Shown: positions 18,244-26,287 of the stretch, one piece after another
Position numbering within the stretch: position 1 is the stretch's first letter
Layout of the letters: each line of letters starts with the position of its first letter
Assembly: GCF_016863335.1 (NCBI RefSeq)
Contig: NZ_BOOR01000031.1
Location: forward strand, 1 to 64,000
Reading direction: 5' to 3'
From: Planotetraspora thailandica
Lineage (GTDB): Bacteria; Actinomycetota; Actinomycetes; Streptosporangiales; Streptosporangiaceae
Length of the DNA: 64,000 nucleotides
Position numbers and translations under genes: made by a program
Notes under the pieces: model-generated
What the model saw: the letters and a program-made list of their open reading frames with translations, nothing else
The model's database searches: none
What the model was told of the DNA's origin: nothing

Positions 18244-18398
18244 CACGGCACCAGCCCAACCGGGATCACACCTGTGATCACCAATATGAGCAGCAGAAGA
18301 CCGACGACCACGGCCGCCCAGTCCTCATTGATCACATTCGCCCGGCCACCGGCCTGCTCGGGTGGCTCTTCCCGGCGGACCGCTTCGGTCTCGCTCAT
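18243..18398 (-). CDS. 51-residue single-pass membrane protein coupled to the YeiH exporter
   Basis: A short gene not usually called. The polar N-terminus (MSETEAVRREEPPEQ) is followed by one membrane helix at about residues 27-49 (AAVVVGLLLLILVITGVIP) and a tiny tail. The GAGGTCGGAG ribosome site abuts the ATG, and its stop codon overlaps the YeiH start by one base (TGATG). Codon use matches the neighbours. The arrangement suggests a small accessory subunit or stabiliser of the exporter. That role is inference, and I know no family name. Confidence 0.75.
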   Translation of the reverse strand: MSETEAVRREEPPEQAGGRANVINEDWAAVVVGLLLLILVITGVIPVGLVP

Positions 18399-18432
18399 CT
18401 CCGACCTCTCGTCGTTGGGTCCGGCACTACCC

Positions 18433-18469
18433 CCGAGGTATTTCAGAGTAAATGAGTCGGAATACCCGG
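18433..18469. promoter_or_regulatory. inverted repeat upstream of the small-protein/YeiH operon
   Basis: Arms CCGAGGTATTTC and GGAATACCCGG, separated by 14 bases, 35 bases before the start of the small gene. ATACC-type arms are known from Rrf2-like regulators, so a sulfur- or redox-responsive operator is possible. No cognate regulator is adjacent. Confidence 0.4.
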
Positions 18470-18518
18470 TAAAGTGGTTTGATCGTCAAGGCGACATGGC
18501 CGGCAGGTCACGACGCGA

Positions 18519-19040
18519 TCAGGGTGTGATCTGGACGCACACCAGCCGAGTTCCGGTCGTTGTCGCGCCGAAGAGGGCCTGCGCCTCGAAGCCGTGCAGG
18601 ATGGCGGCCGCCGACACCTTCTCCGCTATCTCCGCCGCGCGGGAGCCGGGCGGCTCCCAGTACAGGTGGACGACTCCTCCCGGCGCCAGCCATCTCCGAA
18701 GCAACGCCAGTTCCCGCGCCGGCGAGCGGGTCCAGAACAGGTTCACGTTGACCGCGAAGATCTTGTCGAAGGAGCCGTCGCCGAAGTCCGCCTCCTCCAG
18801 CGCCGTGGTCGCGAGCCTCACTTTGCCCGAGGCCGGCCCCATCGCGTTGCGAACCCCCGCGGCGCCGATCGCCGTCGCGGAGCGGTCGATGCCGGTGACG
18901 GTTCCCCCGGCCAGACGTTCGCCGACGAGCGCGACCGCGACGCCTCGGCCGCATCCGATCTCCAGGACACGATCCGAGGGACTCAGGTCCAGCGTCTCCA
19001 CCGCCCATACAAGGCGCTCCGGAGGAGGCGATCCGGTCAC
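18519..19040 (-). CDS. class I SAM-dependent methyltransferase
   Basis: A compact class I methyltransferase of 173 residues. Motif I is VLEIGCGRGVAVALV at about residues 24-38, the acidic post-I residue sits in VTGIDRS, and motif IV is around FDKIFAVNVNLFW. A YWEPPGS turn follows the last strand. It has no N- or C-terminal addition that would show its substrate. It is probably monocistronic and separate from the unrelated methyltransferase gene to its right, which is transcribed divergently. Confidence 0.87.
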   Translation of the reverse strand: MTGSPPPERLVWAVETLDLSPSDRVLEIGCGRGVAVALVGERLAGGTVTGIDRSATAIGAAGVRNAMGPASGKVRLATTALEEADFGDGSFDKIFAVNVNLFWTRSPARELALLRRWLAPGGVVHLYWEPPGSRAAEIAEKVSAAAILHGFEAQALFGATTTGTRLVCVQITP

Positions 19041-19205
19041 GATGCGATGCTAATCACCCGCGTTCCGCATCGGGCTTCCTCGAACCGGTCCGCCGGCGCG
19101 CCTGGCTTCCCTTTGCGATCTCGCGGGTGTTTCCCCTGTCGCTTTTTCCTGATCGTCTTTCCGGCGCCGGGACGGCGCACGGGCGCGCACAAATAACGTG
19201 GAGTG

Positions 19206-19988
19206 ATGAAGCGACACCCCTACGTAGCCCGCTCACGCTCGCGCATCACCTACCAGCTCGCCTACGCCCTTCGCCACCCCGACAAGGTCTGGCCGCACCT
19301 TCGGCGGCTGACCCGCGACGCCAGGCTGCGCAGCACGACCAAGGACCACGTCTCCTACTACCGCGAGGTCATGCGCTCCGACATCGAGGAGATGACGGCG
19401 GCCGGCGCGATCGGCAGCCACCGGCGGAAGAGCTGGCTGCGCGTCGGCCGGATGCAGTTCGAATACCTGGTCAAGCACGGGCTCACGCCACACGATCGGG
19501 TCCTGGACATCGGCTGCGGCAACCTGCGGCTCGGCTGGCGGCTCATCGACCACTTGGAGGCCGGTCACTACCACGGCGTCGACATCTCCCCCGAGATCCT
19601 GCTGGCCGCCGCGGACACGCTCGCCGAGCGCGGGCTCCAGCACAAACTGCCCCATCTGAGCCTAGTGAAAGACCTCAAGTTCGCCGCGCTTCCCGACGCG
19701 TATTTCACGGTGGTCCACGCGCACAGCGTCTTTTCGCACAGCCCCGTCGAGGTGATCGACGAATGCCTGGGGCATGTCGGCCGCATCCTCCACCCGGCGG
19801 GTTTCTTCGACTTCACCTTCGACCGCACCGAGAAGGCCGAGCATCACGTGCTGCGCGAGGACTTCTACTACCGGACCGAGACGCTCGTGCGCCTCGCCGA
19901 GCAGCACGGCCTCAGGGCCGAGTTCATGGACGACTGGGAGCAATTCCGGCATAAGCAGTCGAAGCTGCGCATCACCCACGGCCCCTGA
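19206..19988 (+). CDS. class I SAM-dependent methyltransferase with basic N-terminal extension
   Basis: A 260-residue protein. About 95 basic, aromatic N-terminal residues come before motif I (VLDIGCGNLRLGWRLI), the acidic residue in YHGVDIS, and VVHAHSVFSHSPVEVIDECL, a stretch common in methyltransferases near cell-envelope sugar clusters. The C-terminus carries YYRTETLVRLAEQHGL, often seen in methyltransferase-type 11/12 proteins. The gene lies 27 bp upstream of a membrane acyltransferase and is probably co-transcribed with it, so both may decorate an envelope polymer. GGAG precedes the ATG; GTG 19203 is equally possible. Confidence 0.83.
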   Translation: MKRHPYVARSRSRITYQLAYALRHPDKVWPHLRRLTRDARLRSTTKDHVSYYREVMRSDIEEMTAAGAIGSHRRKSWLRVGRMQFEYLVKHGLTPHDRVLDIGCGNLRLGWRLIDHLEAGHYHGVDISPEILLAAADTLAERGLQHKLPHLSLVKDLKFAALPDAYFTVVHAHSVFSHSPVEVIDECLGHVGRILHPAGFFDFTFDRTEKAEHHVLREDFYYRTETLVRLAEQHGLRAEFMDDWEQFRHKQSKLRITHGP

Positions 19989-20015
19989 CGCGCACCCCGG
20001 GGTAGAGACCGGGAC

Positions 20016-21416
20016 ATGAAGGTCATGGTCGGCCCGCTGCGGCGGATCCGCCGGCTCGCGGAGCGCACGCCGCCGTCGCGCGAGCGGTTCATCGACCTGC
20101 TGCGCGGGGTGTCGATCGTCGCGGTGGTGCTCGGGCACTGGCTGGTCACGGTGGTCGGCTACGACGAGCACGGCGAACTGGTCGGCCGGTCCGCGCTGCC
20201 CGACCTGCCGTGGGCGTTTCCGATCACCTGGGTGGTCCAGGTGATGCCGGTGTTCTTCTTCGTCGGCGGATACTCCAACGCGGTGTCGTTGGCCCGGCAG
20301 CGCGCCCGGGGCGGGAACACGACCGAATGGCTGCTGCACCGGGCAGGCCGCCTGCTCCCCCCGACCACCGCCCTTGTGCTGGTGATGGCGGGCGGCGCGC
20401 TGGCCGCCGGCCTGTTGTACGGCGCCGATCCCGCCCGGGTGCGCCTGGTCGTCTGGACGGCGTCGATCCCGTTGTGGTTCCTCGTGGCGTACCTCGTCGT
20501 CGTGGTGCTGACCCCGCCGATGTACGCCCTCCACCGCCGGTTCGGGCTCCGGGTGCCACTGGTCCTGCTCGCCCTCGTCGCCGCCGGCGATCTCGGCCGC
20601 CTGTACGGTGCCCCGTCCTGGGGCGACGGCAACTTCCTGTTCGGCTGGCTGGCGATTCACCAGATGGGGTTCGCCTGGCGCGACGGACTGCTGCCGGTGC
20701 GCCCCCGGGTGGGGTTCGCGTTGCTGCTCGGAGGGTTCGGCACGGTGCTGCTGCTCACCCTGGCGGGTCCTTATCCGATCAGCATGATCAACGTGCCGGG
20801 GGAACGGCTGCACAACATGTCACCCCCGAGCCTGGCCCTGCTCGCCATAGCCGCCGCCCAGCTCGGGGCCGCCCTCCTGCTGCGCGACCGGGCCGAACGG
20901 TGGTTGCGGCGGACGCGCCCGTGGACGACCGTGGTCGCCGTCAACGCGGTGATCCTCACGATCTTCCTGTGGCACATCGCCGCCGCGATCGTGGTGTTCG
21001 GCGTGCTCCACTTCGCCGGCGTGCTGCCCACGCCCCCGGCCGGTTCGGCCGCCTGGCTGGCATGGCGGGCTCCCCTGCTGGTCATGTTCGGTCTCGCCCT
21101 GGCCCTCCTGGTCGCGGTGTTCGGGCGGATCGAGATGCGCGGCGCCCGCGCGCCGTCCCGGCCTCCGGCGTGGCTGCCGGACGGCCTTGCCGTACTGGTG
21201 AGCCGCCCCGCGCCGCGCGGGGTGCTGGCCGTGGCGGGGTTCGCCGCCGCCGCGATCGCCCTCCTCGCCAACAGCATGCTCCCGAGCACGGCACCGGCCC
21301 CGCTCGGGCTGCCGGCCGCCGCCCTGATCGCCTACCTGGCGGGGGCCGCGCTCCTGCGACTGCTGCGCGCGACGCCGCCGTGCCGGCCGTACGAGCCCGC
21401 CCGCGCGCGACGGTGA
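20016..21416 (+). CDS. acyltransferase-3-like polytopic membrane protein
   Basis: A membrane protein of 466 residues with ten or more predicted helices. The signature RERFIDLLRGVSIVAVVLGHW is the arginine and histidine block that starts acyltransferase-3 family proteins, and VQVMPVFFFVGGYSNAVS and HRAGRLLPPTTALVLV follow as in that family. Such enzymes O-acetylate or acylate exported glycans and lipids. It sits directly downstream of a methyltransferase gene in the same direction. The C-terminal 60 residues are low-complexity and variable. Confidence 0.85.
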   Translation: MKVMVGPLRRIRRLAERTPPSRERFIDLLRGVSIVAVVLGHWLVTVVGYDEHGELVGRSALPDLPWAFPITWVVQVMPVFFFVGGYSNAVSLARQRARGGNTTEWLLHRAGRLLPPTTALVLVMAGGALAAGLLYGADPARVRLVVWTASIPLWFLVAYLVVVVLTPPMYALHRRFGLRVPLVLLALVAAGDLGRLYGAPSWGDGNFLFGWLAIHQMGFAWRDGLLPVRPRVGFALLLGGFGTVLLLTLAGPYPISMINVPGERLHNMSPPSLALLAIAAAQLGAALLLRDRAERWLRRTRPWTTVVAVNAVILTIFLWHIAAAIVVFGVLHFAGVLPTPPAGSAAWLAWRAPLLVMFGLALALLVAVFGRIEMRGARAPSRPPAWLPDGLAVLVSRPAPRGVLAVAGFAAAAIALLANSMLPSTAPAPLGLPAAALIAYLAGAALLRLLRATPPCRPYEPARARR

Positions 21417-21452
21417 CTCAGGTCGGCCACCGGTACGGCGCGGCGACGATAT

Positions 21453-22034
21453 TCACGGGCGGGGTTCCTTTTCCCGGGAACGATGGGCGCGGACCTTCAC
21501 GCGGTTGCCGCAACGCTTCATGGAGCACCAGCGGCGTGAGTTGGGGCGCGAGCCGTCGAAGAAGATCAGCGCGCAGTTGTCGGCCTCGCAGTGGCGGATG
21601 CGGCCCGGGCCGGCGCCGAAGGTGCCGATCGCGTCCCTGGCGATCGTGGAGAACGCGCGCCGGGCGGTCGCGAGGCCTGGCGTCCTGCCGCCGCCCGGGA
21701 GATGGGGAGGCAGGTCGGCGCCGGCGGCGACCTCGTTGATGTGATCGATGTCGCGGGGGTTCGGCTGGGCCTCGACGGCCAGCGCCCGCGCCGTCGCCGT
21801 GATCGCCGCGCGGACGAGCAGCGCGTCGCCGAACTCGTCCTCGGTCACAGCCGCCGCGAGCGGCCCGAACCGCTCGGTCAGCCACGCGGTGAGGTCGGCG
21901 GGCGAATGCAGCCGCTCCCAGGCGGGGTTGCCGTAGCCGTAGTCGCCGGTGTAGCCGAAGTCCAGGGCCAGCGAGCCGGAATCGAAGAACCACCGCGTCC
22001 CTGCGCGGTCGATCAGCCATTGACCCGTCTGCAT
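21453..22034 (-). CDS. CGNR zinc-finger (ABATE domain) regulator
   Basis: A probable stress-responsive regulator of 193 residues. The N-terminal ABATE-type domain runs from SGSLALDFGYTGDYGYGNPAW to about residue 135. The C-terminal CGNR zinc finger shows CEADNC, RRWCSMKRCGNR and a basic tail, giving the four Cys ligands. Members of this family are thought to bind DNA or RNA through the finger, with the ABATE domain sensing a ligand. The gene is divergent from the PNPOx-like gene with 146 bp between them. Confidence 0.88.
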   Translation of the reverse strand: MQTGQWLIDRAGTRWFFDSGSLALDFGYTGDYGYGNPAWERLHSPADLTAWLTERFGPLAAAVTEDEFGDALLVRAAITATARALAVEAQPNPRDIDHINEVAAGADLPPHLPGGGRTPGLATARRAFSTIARDAIGTFGAGPGRIRHCEADNCALIFFDGSRPNSRRWCSMKRCGNRVKVRAHRSREKEPRP

Positions 22035-22180
22035 GAAACCATTATGTGTGGTTACATCGTGCGGGTCTTCCGGCCCGGCCGGTCACGGCCCCTGCGCTCC
22101 AGGTCACACTTCCGCACCGGACGCATTTCCGGGACCTTCGCCCCTAATGCCGCCGGGCGCCCTTCGGCAGGCTGTAGGGC

Positions 22181-22603
22181 GTGACCACAGATTCGGCCGG
22201 GCTTCAGGTTCTTTCCCCGGATGAGTGCATCGCCTTGCTGGCGTCGGTGCCGATCGGACGAATCGTCTACACCGATCGGGCTCTGCCGGCGGTTCAGCCC
22301 GTCAGCTTCCACCTGGACGGCGAGCGAATCATCATTCGCACGTCCCGCGGTTCCAAGCTCGCGCTGGCGGCGGGGGACGCCGTGGTCGCCTTCCAGACCG
22401 ACGAGTACGACGCCGAGTCGGGCACGGGATGGTCGGTCACCGTGGTGGGCCGCGCCAAGAGCGTGGTCGACCCCGACGAGGTCATGGCGCTGGGCAGGCT
22501 GCCCCTGAACCCGTGGGCCCCCGTGGGTCCTGACCACTTCATCGTGGTGGACCTGCAGCAGCTTTCCGGCCGCCGGATCCAGCGTCAGACGGTGTCCTCC
22601 TAG
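22181..22603 (+). CDS. pyridoxamine 5'-phosphate oxidase-like flavin-binding protein
   Basis: A split-barrel protein of 140 residues. The N-terminal LLASVPIGRIVYTDRALPAVQPVSF and the later GWSVTVVGRAKSV strand are typical of the small actinobacterial PNPOx-like proteins that bind FMN, F420 or haem and act as redox enzymes. The GTG start lies at the beginning of the conserved domain. The cofactor cannot be assigned from sequence. The gene converges on cydB with no clear hairpin between them. Confidence 0.85.
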   Translation: MTTDSAGLQVLSPDECIALLASVPIGRIVYTDRALPAVQPVSFHLDGERIIIRTSRGSKLALAAGDAVVAFQTDEYDAESGTGWSVTVVGRAKSVVDPDEVMALGRLPLNPWAPVGPDHFIVVDLQQLSGRRIQRQTVSS

Positions 22604-22644
22604 CCCTGCTTCGCACGGCCGGGATCGGCGAGCGCGACTCCCCG

Positions 22645-23640
22645 TCACTGCGCAGGCCCGTCGGCTGCTGCGCCCCCCGACCTGCGCCTGCGCCGGAAGG
22701 CCCAGTACGTCCACGCCTGGTAGGCCACCAGCGCCGGGACGACGATGGCCGCGACCCACGTCATCACCTCGAGCGTGGACGCCATCGCGTGCGCGTCGTC
22801 GGCGACCAGGCTGTCGCCGGGGTCGACGTCCGGCAGGACGTCCAGCCACAAGCCGGCGAACAAGGTCGCGGTGACCGCGGTGACCGACAGCGTGTTGACC
22901 ATGAACGCCAGGCGGTCCCTGACGCCGAAGGTGGCGAGCAGGATCGAGGCGAAGGCTCCCGCCACCGCCGCCACGACCCAAGTGAGAGCGTTTCCGGTGG
23001 TGAACTGGGTGATCGCGAGAAAGACGCCGCCCACGAGCAGCGTGACCGGGCCGACCAGGCGGATCGAGCGGATCGCGTGGTCGCGGAGGCTGCCCTTGTT
23101 CTTCAGCGCGACGAAGACGGCGCCGTTCAAGGTGAACAGCCCCAGTGTGGCCAGGCCCCCGAGCAGGGCGTACGGATTGAGCAGCGTGGTCCATATGCCC
23201 GTGGAGCCATGGCGGCCTGCCAGCGGCACACCGTGGATGACGTCGGCGAAGACGACGCCCCACAGATAGGCCGGGATGAGCGAGCCCCAGAAGAACACCC
23301 GGTCCCACCACCGGGAGTGCCCGTCCTTGTCGCGGCGTTCCAGCGCCACGCTGCGGACGATCAGCGCCATGAGGATGAGGAAGAGCGGCAGGTAGAAACC
23401 GCTGAACAGGGTGGTGTACCACTCGGGGAACACGGCGAACGTCACTCCGCCCGCCACCAGCAGCCAGATCTCGTTGTAGTCCCAGACCGGCCCGACCGAC
23501 TGCATCAACGTGCGCCTCTCGGCCTTGTCGCGCCCAAGGAAGGGGAGCAGGACGCCGACGCCGAAATCGAATCCCTCCAACACGAAGTAGCCCGTCCACA
23601 GCACGGCGACGAGCAGAAACCAGATGGTGGTCAGCTCCAC
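22645..23640 (-). CDS. cydB: cytochrome bd oxidase subunit II, without a neighbouring cydA
   Basis: A polytopic membrane protein of 331 residues with the CydB start LVAVLWTGYFVLEGFDFGVG, VGPVWDYNEIWLLVAGG and FPEWYTTLFSGFYLPLF, then LRDHAIRSIRLVGPV and eight or nine helices. The GTG start has AAGGAGG upstream. The length fits the family. CydB needs CydA, which carries the haems, and cydA is normally immediately upstream in the same operon. Here the 443 bp upstream hold no coding sequence and the next gene is an unrelated hydrolase. Either cydA is elsewhere or the locus is a remnant. Confidence 0.9.
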   Translation of the reverse strand: MELTTIWFLLVAVLWTGYFVLEGFDFGVGVLLPFLGRDKAERRTLMQSVGPVWDYNEIWLLVAGGVTFAVFPEWYTTLFSGFYLPLFLILMALIVRSVALERRDKDGHSRWWDRVFFWGSLIPAYLWGVVFADVIHGVPLAGRHGSTGIWTTLLNPYALLGGLATLGLFTLNGAVFVALKNKGSLRDHAIRSIRLVGPVTLLVGGVFLAITQFTTGNALTWVVAAVAGAFASILLATFGVRDRLAFMVNTLSVTAVTATLFAGLWLDVLPDVDPGDSLVADDAHAMASTLEVMTWVAAIVVPALVAYQAWTYWAFRRRRRSGGAAADGPAQ

Positions 23641-24083
23641 GGAGCCTCCTTGTCGGAAACGGTGTTTTCGAGCGGGGGACTCAAGACCGACACTTCCATT
23701 AGGTCCCGTTTACTCCCCAGGGCCGTTGGCCGCCGGGTCGCGGGACGTTCGTCAGCCCCGGCGAGGGCCGGACGTCCGCCCTTCCAAGGCCCGTGACGTG
23801 CGCGAATCACGGACATGCAGGGGCCGCGAAGATCACGGAGCGACCTCCGCCGGGCAGCTCAGAGAGGCCGCGCGTGCCCCGATTGGCCGGTGTCTGGCCC
23901 TTTTCCGCGTTCTTTGCCGTCTTTGCGGGGTCTTGCCGGACCCTTTTCGGGCTGCCAACCGTGGCATGGGCAAAAGACCTCACACCCGTGGGACTTTCGG
24001 CCCGGAGGCGCAGGGGCCGTACGGCACCGCCCGCCGTACCCCTTCATGGGGGTCACCGGGTGTGAAGAGGTGGTGCGGCGGCC
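23641..24083. other. 443-bp non-coding stretch upstream of cydB
   Basis: No frame here has coding character or resembles CydA on either strand. It should contain the cydB promoter. I see no RNA gene or clear repeat. Confidence 0.5.
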
Positions 24084-24737
24084 TCAGTGGCCGCGCGCGA
24101 TCCACTCCTGAAGGTGAGGCGCCTCGGCGCCGATGGTGGTCGAGTCGCCGTGGCCGGTGCGCACGCGTGTCTGCGCGGGCAGGGTCAGGAGGCGGTCGCG
24201 GATCGAGTCGACGATGGTGGGGAAGTCGGAGAACGACCTGCCGGTGGCGCCCGGTCCGCCCTGGAAGAGGGTGTCACCGGTGAAGACCGTGCCGTGCTCG
24301 TCCAGGTCGTGCTCATTCAGGTCGGGGGCGTACAGGCAGACGGCGCCGGGAGCGTGCCCGGGGGTGTGCAGAACGGTGAGGCCGATCCCCGCCACCGGCA
24401 GCACCTCACCGTCGGCCAGTTCGCCGTCCGGCAGCCGGTTCGGGTGGGTCTGCTTCCACAGCGGCAGGTCAGCGGAGTGGAGCAGCACCGGAGCTCCCGT
24501 ACGGGCGGCCAGCGCGGGAGCGGCGTCGATGTGGTCGTTGTGCGCGTGCGTGCAGACGATCGCCCGCAGCGTCCGGTCGCCGAGCGCCTCGGCGATGGCG
24601 TCCGCGTCGTGGGCGGCGTCGATGACGATCGCCTCGGCGTCGTCGCCGACGATCCACACGTTGTTGTCGACGTCCCAGGTGCCTCCGTCGAGCGTGAACA
24701 CGCCCGAGGTGACCAGGTGCTCGATGCGGGCGGCCAT
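24084..24737 (-). CDS. MBL-fold metallo-hydrolase, glyoxalase-II-like
   Basis: A 217-residue metallo-beta-lactamase-fold hydrolase. The metal motif is CTHAHNDH, with the further ligands in HTPGHAPG and FTGDTLF and the last His in GHGDSTTIG. This matches the YcbL/glyoxalase-II-like hydrolases acting on thioesters such as S-lactoyl or mycothiol conjugates. ATG 24737 is preceded by GAGGCGAG; TTG 24740 just before it is less likely. The YchJ-like gene ends 74 bp downstream of nothing shared, so linkage is unclear. Confidence 0.88.
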   Translation of the reverse strand: MAARIEHLVTSGVFTLDGGTWDVDNNVWIVGDDAEAIVIDAAHDADAIAEALGDRTLRAIVCTHAHNDHIDAAPALAARTGAPVLLHSADLPLWKQTHPNRLPDGELADGEVLPVAGIGLTVLHTPGHAPGAVCLYAPDLNEHDLDEHGTVFTGDTLFQGGPGATGRSFSDFPTIVDSIRDRLLTLPAQTRVRTGHGDSTTIGAEAPHLQEWIARGH

Positions 24738-24810
24738 CAACTCGCCTCTTCTCGTGCTCGGGTGAGCCGGGTACGGTTCACGATCTTAGCCGCGGCCGCG
24801 GGGGGCCTTC

Positions 24811-25224
24811 CTAGCCGACGGTGCCGTCGACGTAGACCCAGGCGCCCGCGTGCCGCGAGAACCGGCTCTGCTCATGCATCTCACCGGGCTGCCCGCGGTA
24901 GGCGTAGCGGGCGCGGAAGGTGACGGTGCCGTCGGTGTGGAAGGGGCTCCCTCCGGACACGGCCTCGATCTCCAGCTCCGTCCACCGCATGCCCCGCTCG
25001 AACGCGACGCCGTCCGGACGGGTCGCCGGGTGCCAGGTGCGCAGCAGGTAGGCCTCGTCCTGGACCGCGAACGCGGCGAAACGTGAGCGCATGAGCGCCT
25101 CCGCCGTCGGGGCCGCCTGACCGGCGTGGAACCTGCCGCAGCACTCGGCGTAGGGGGCGGGCAGGCCGCAGGGGCAGGACCGGCCTCCGGCAGGGTTGCC
25201 TCGGGAGCGGGGTGTGCCGTTCAC
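24811..25224 (-). CDS. YchJ-family protein with SEC-C-type zinc motif
   Basis: A small protein of 137 residues. The N-terminal CPCGLPAPYAECCGRFHAG is the Cys-rich SEC-C-like zinc motif, and the remaining domain (ALMRSRFAAFAVQDEAYLLRTWHP and FRARYAY) is the YchJ NTF2-like domain. The family is widespread and its biochemical role is not settled. GTG 25224 begins just before the motif. It lies upstream of the MBL hydrolase in the same direction, 73 bp apart, and could share its transcript. Confidence 0.85.
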   Translation of the reverse strand: MNGTPRSRGNPAGGRSCPCGLPAPYAECCGRFHAGQAAPTAEALMRSRFAAFAVQDEAYLLRTWHPATRPDGVAFERGMRWTELEIEAVSGGSPFHTDGTVTFRARYAYRGQPGEMHEQSRFSRHAGAWVYVDGTVG

Positions 25225-25264
25225 CCTGCGAGGTTATCCGGTCCCCACCCCCCCCCATCTCCCG

Positions 25265-25385
25265 CGTGATCATGCAGAAGTTCGGGACCGGCCCGAACGA
25301 CCTGCCCATTCCCCCCTCGTGATCATGCAGAAGTTCGACAAAATCCTCGATGACCTGCGCAAACGCAAATCGTGATCATGCACAA
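25265..25385. repeat. three 53-bp-periodic repeat copies
   Basis: The core CGTGATCATGCAGAAGTTCG occurs at 25265 and 25318 without change, and a shorter copy (CGTGATCATGCA) at 25371. The spacing is exactly 53 bp both times. Within a unit only the first 20 bases and a GACCTGC segment are well conserved between copies 1 and 2. It lies between the YchJ start and the uppP stop. Confidence 0.75.
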
Positions 25386-25417
25386 GGCCAGTGTTGTTTT
25401 CGTACTGCCCGGAGAGC

Positions 25418-26254
25418 TCAGGCATTGAGGGCACCCGTGCCGAGCAGGCCGAACAACGCGACGCCGACGACGATCCGGTAGATCACGAAGGCGTTGAGGG
25501 AGTGCCTGGCGACGAACTTCAGCATCCAGGCGATCGAGGCGTAGGCCACCACGAACGACACCGCCGTGCCGACGACCAGCGGCACGGCGCCCACTCCGGC
25601 GCCGAGCGCGTCCTTCAACTCGTAGATCCCTGCGCCGGTCAGGGCGGGAAGCCCCAGGAAGAACGACAGCCGGGTGGCGGCGACACGATCCAGGTCGCGG
25701 AACAACGCGGCGGAGATCGTCGCTCCGGAGCGGGAGAAGCCGGGCAGGAGCAGGGCGAGGATCTGGGCACAACCGACGATCATGGCGTCGGCGAAGGTGA
25801 CGTCGCCCTCGCCGTACTTGTGCCGGCCCATCCGGTCGGCCAGCCACATCACGACGCTGCCGGCGATGAGGGAGCCGCCGACCACCCACAGGGAGGCCAG
25901 CGGGCCTTCGATGAGCGGCTTGGCGAGCAGCCCGACGGCGACGATCGGGACGGTGGCCCAGATGACCCACCATGCGAAGGCGTAGTCGTGGTTGTTCCGC
26001 TCAGCGGGCCGCAGGACGCCGCGTGTCCAGGCGGAGGCGAACCTGACGATGTCGGAGAAGAAATACAACAGCACTGCGGCGATCGCGCCGACCTGGATGA
26101 CGGCCGTGAATCCGACCACGGCGTCATCGGCGACGGGGATGCCCATCAGCCCCTCGACGATCTTGAGGTGCCCGGTGGAGGAGACCGGGAGGAACTCGGT
26201 CAGCCCCTCCACCACTCCGAGCAGGGCGGCCTGACCGACACTGATCGCGTCCAT
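25418..26254 (-). CDS. uppP: undecaprenyl-diphosphatase
   Basis: A membrane enzyme of 278 residues that recycles undecaprenyl diphosphate for peptidoglycan and other envelope polymers. The two active-site regions are clear: LGVVEGLTEFLPVSSTGHL at residues 12-30 and LLLPGFSRSGATISAALF at about 165-182. Length and eight-helix pattern match UppP/BacA. It is 33 bp downstream of a glycosyltransferase gene in the same direction, a sensible pairing because many such transferases use undecaprenyl-linked acceptors. It can also confer bacitracin tolerance. Confidence 0.95.
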   Translation of the reverse strand: MDAISVGQAALLGVVEGLTEFLPVSSTGHLKIVEGLMGIPVADDAVVGFTAVIQVGAIAAVLLYFFSDIVRFASAWTRGVLRPAERNNHDYAFAWWVIWATVPIVAVGLLAKPLIEGPLASLWVVGGSLIAGSVVMWLADRMGRHKYGEGDVTFADAMIVGCAQILALLLPGFSRSGATISAALFRDLDRVAATRLSFFLGLPALTGAGIYELKDALGAGVGAVPLVVGTAVSFVVAYASIAWMLKFVARHSLNAFVIYRIVVGVALFGLLGTGALNA

Positions 26255-26287
26255 GTGTTCCGTTTCTTGGAGTAATCGACTGGATGA

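Noticed and set aside
23641-24083. Possible cydA remnant upstream of cydB
   Set aside because: No frame on either strand shows CydA haem-ligand or Q-loop motifs.
25265-25385. CRISPR-like periodic repeat
   Set aside because: Only three copies, the third degenerate, the spacers partly related to each other and no cas genes nearby.
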